Shown one piece after another: positions 62,793 to 64,000 of a stretch of DNA of 64,000 bases. How positions within the stretch are numbered: the first letter of the stretch is position 1; every line of letters starts with the position of its first letter. The position numbers and the translations under genes were made by a program. Origin of the DNA: Candidatus Xianfuyuplasma coldseepsis (lineage in GTDB: Bacteria; Bacillota_I; Bacilli_A; Izemoplasmatales; Izemoplasmataceae); assembly GCF_014023125.1 (NCBI RefSeq), contig NZ_CP048914.1:620001-684000 (forward strand). Reading direction: 5' to 3'. Under the pieces are notes generated by a model. The model did not search any database. It had not been told where the DNA came from and worked only from the letters and a program-made list of their open reading frames with translations.

Positions 62793-63450
62793 GAAACTTT
62801 TCATCTTTGATTTGGATGGTGTCTTAACATCTACAAGTCATGAGCATTTACAAGCATGGACACTTTTATGCGATGAACTGGGAATCAAAATTGGTCCGGA
62901 TATCGAGGAAAAAACAAAAGGTGTCTCTCGACTAGATTCACTGAATATCGTCCTTTCCTCATCACCAAGTATAACGGCTTTTACCGAACAGGAAAAAATA
63001 GAGTTAGCTACACGTAAGAATCAAATATATCAATCACTGATACAAGAGTATACACCGAAGAACTTATATAAAGGTGTGCTTCAGTTACTGGAATATTTGC
63101 ATAAAAATAACATATTAGTTGCCCTTGGTAGTGCTTCAAAAAATGGACCGATGTTGCTGGATAAGTTAGGAATAACAGACTATTTTGATTACATTGTAGA
63201 TCCATCTACAGTACGTGGGAAACCACATCCCGATATCTTTCTTAAAGCAATGAATCACTTTTCATTACAACCAGAGCAATGTGTCGGCGTAGAAGATGCC
63301 ATAGCTGGAATCCATGCGATTAATCAAGCAAATATGTACTCAATCGGAATCGGTCATAAAGACACGCTATCCCATGCATCAATTGTGTATCCTTCAATTG
63401 ATCACATTCGTCTTGATGATATAGATACCCTGATAAAGGAGGGTACTTGA
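62779..63450 (+). CDS. pgmB: Beta-phosphoglucomutase
   Basis: This 223-residue HAD-superfamily enzyme turns beta-glucose 1-phosphate into glucose 6-phosphate. Visible are the nucleophile motif FDLDGVLTSTSHEH (DxD), LGSASKNG, the Lys of RGKPHPDIF and GVEDAIAGI. It starts at a GTG inside malG with AAAGGAA upstream, and its stop overlaps the GH65 ATG. In this setting it consumes the beta-glucose 1-phosphate that a GH65 inverting phosphorylase releases. Confidence 0.93.
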   Translation: MPLSKKLFIFDLDGVLTSTSHEHLQAWTLLCDELGIKIGPDIEEKTKGVSRLDSLNIVLSSSPSITAFTEQEKIELATRKNQIYQSLIQEYTPKNLYKGVLQLLEYLHKNNILVALGSASKNGPMLLDKLGITDYFDYIVDPSTVRGKPHPDIFLKAMNHFSLQPEQCVGVEDAIAGIHAINQANMYSIGIGHKDTLSHASIVYPSIDHIRLDDIDTLIKEGT

Positions 63451-64000
63451 TGATCATTACAAGAGACAATCGGTTACACATTGAACAGTTACAAACCGAT
63501 GAATCTATTTTTGCAACCCAAAATGGATACATTGGTGTACGAGGAACCTTTTGTGAGGGATATGGTACAAACGGATTAAGGAATGGTACTTTCATCAATA
63601 GTTTCTATGAAGAATACCCTTATCGATATGAAGAGAATCTCTCGGGCTTTGCCCAAAAGGGACAAGCGATGATTCATGTAATTGATGGGCAAGGAATCGA
63701 GTTTTATATTGACAATCATCCATTAAATATGGAGAGTTGTGATGTTGTAAGTCTCCATCGAGAGTTTCATTTGTATGGTGGTTATACAACAAGAACGATT
63801 CATTACAAAACACCCTCACAATATGAATTTATCCTTACCGAAAAACGACTTACTTCTCTTGAACAGCCTGAATTATTCGTCGTTGAAATCGATCTTCAAT
63901 CGTTAAACTATAGCGGACATGTAGAAATGCGTTCTACAGTGCAACAACCACAATTTAGTAACACCTTATCCCGTGATCCACGGATTGGAAAAACACATAA
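63450..64000 (+). CDS. GH65 disaccharide phosphorylase (5' part only)
   Basis: The first 183 residues are visible before the window ends. The segment DESIFATQNGYIGVRGTFCEG is the signature of the GH65 N-terminal beta-sandwich domain found in maltose, kojibiose, nigerose and trehalose phosphorylases. These invert the linkage and release beta-glucose 1-phosphate, the substrate of the upstream pgmB. The catalytic part lies outside the window, so the exact disaccharide cannot be told; maltose is the common case in malFG-pgmB operons. ATG overlaps the pgmB stop. Confidence 0.88.
   Translation, partial: MIITRDNRLHIEQLQTDESIFATQNGYIGVRGTFCEGYGTNGLRNGTFINSFYEEYPYRYEENLSGFAQKGQAMIHVIDGQGIEFYIDNHPLNMESCDVVSLHREFHLYGGYTTRTIHYKTPSQYEFILTEKRLTSLEQPELFVVEIDLQSLNYSGHVEMRSTVQQPQFSNTLSRDPRIGKTH

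Noticed and set aside
1-64000. Mycoplasma genetic code (TGA as Trp)
   Set aside because: TGA ends many genes exactly at overlaps with the next start, and Trp is encoded by TGG.
1-64000. Mobile elements, CRISPR arrays, prophage or toxin-antitoxin systems
   Set aside because: No transposase, integrase, regularly spaced repeat or paired toxin genes were seen on either strand.

Overview
The window is about 64 kb of chromosomal DNA from a low-GC Gram-positive-type bacterium. TGA is used as an ordinary stop codon (for example at the ends of hisZ and pgmB), Shine-Dalgarno sites are strong (AGGAGG/GGTGAT), sigma-A type promoters are easy to read, and a T-box riboswitch, DegV pair, YtxK-AckA pair and dnaE-pfkA-pyk cluster are all Firmicutes-like. 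The mix of a fermentative, hydrogen-evolving metabolism, glycolipid/LTA genes, Ste24 protease and no visible peptidoglycan genes fits the Bacillota/Mycoplasmatota border (for example Izemoplasma- or Haloplasma-like lineages). That placement is an inference, not shown by a marker gene. I see no phage, IS element, CRISPR array or clear recently transferred block.

Layout. 1-5.4 kb: a truncated ROK-like ASKHA protein whose two halves appear in swapped order, YjbQ, 23S rRNA methyltransferase RlmD, an operon of four small proteins (three sharing one short helical motif, plus a 35-residue ORF), and a Ste24-type membrane protease. 5.5-8.8 kb: an autoregulated TetR-ABC exporter operon with two palindromic operators. 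8.8-18.7 kb: a lipoprotein, UvrB, a B12-binding radical SAM enzyme, an RND exporter with its TetR repressor and a PadR-HAAS/adhesin-fold membrane pair. 18.8-28.6 kb: pyruvate kinase, phosphofructokinase, DnaE, a repeat surface protein, acetate kinase, YtxK-like methyltransferase, YidD and Bcp. 28.6-32.6 kb: two Kef-type antiporters and a degenerate GGDEF-EAL protein. 32.7-38.3 kb: tRNA-Leu, tRNA-Gln, tRNA-His, an LtaS-type polymerase and a glycosyltransferase between two YwaF/TMEM164-like membrane proteins. 38.4-41.1 kb: a DUF362 ferredoxin-like protein and a lone trpB behind a tryptophan T-box. 41.2-49.2 kb: a complete ten-gene histidine operon (hisZGDCBHAF-IE and a PHP phosphatase). 49.2-57.5 kb: two DegV proteins, a PAQR membrane protein, a GT8 transferase, a Bfd-like protein and a trimeric NADH-linked [FeFe]-hydrogenase (HydCBA). 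57.6-64 kb: an alpha-glucoside/sucrose regulon: amylosucrase-like GH13, a LacI regulator, two ABC sugar permeases, beta-phosphoglucomutase and a truncated GH65 phosphorylase.

The genes describe a sugar fermenter. Sugars enter by ABC transport, are split by phosphorylase/GH13 enzymes, run through PfkA and Pyk, and give ATP through AckA, with excess NADH/ferredoxin electrons disposed of as H2 by HydABC.

The most interesting signal is the regulation between 40.8 and 41.4 kb. Two divergent amino-acid operons use two different attenuation systems. trpB has a T-box with a UGG specifier. The his operon has no T-box; it carries a short open reading frame with three consecutive His codons (MTILFNKNHHHTRT), followed by mutually exclusive RNA helices and an intrinsic terminator directly before hisZ. 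That is the design of ribosome-mediated his attenuation known from Proteobacteria, unexpected in this group. Other points of interest are the swapped-order ROK-like protein, the HydB subunit with two N-terminal thioredoxin-like domains, the inactive-looking GGDEF-EAL protein overlapping an antiporter gene, and the shared operator at identical spacing in two sugar promoters.
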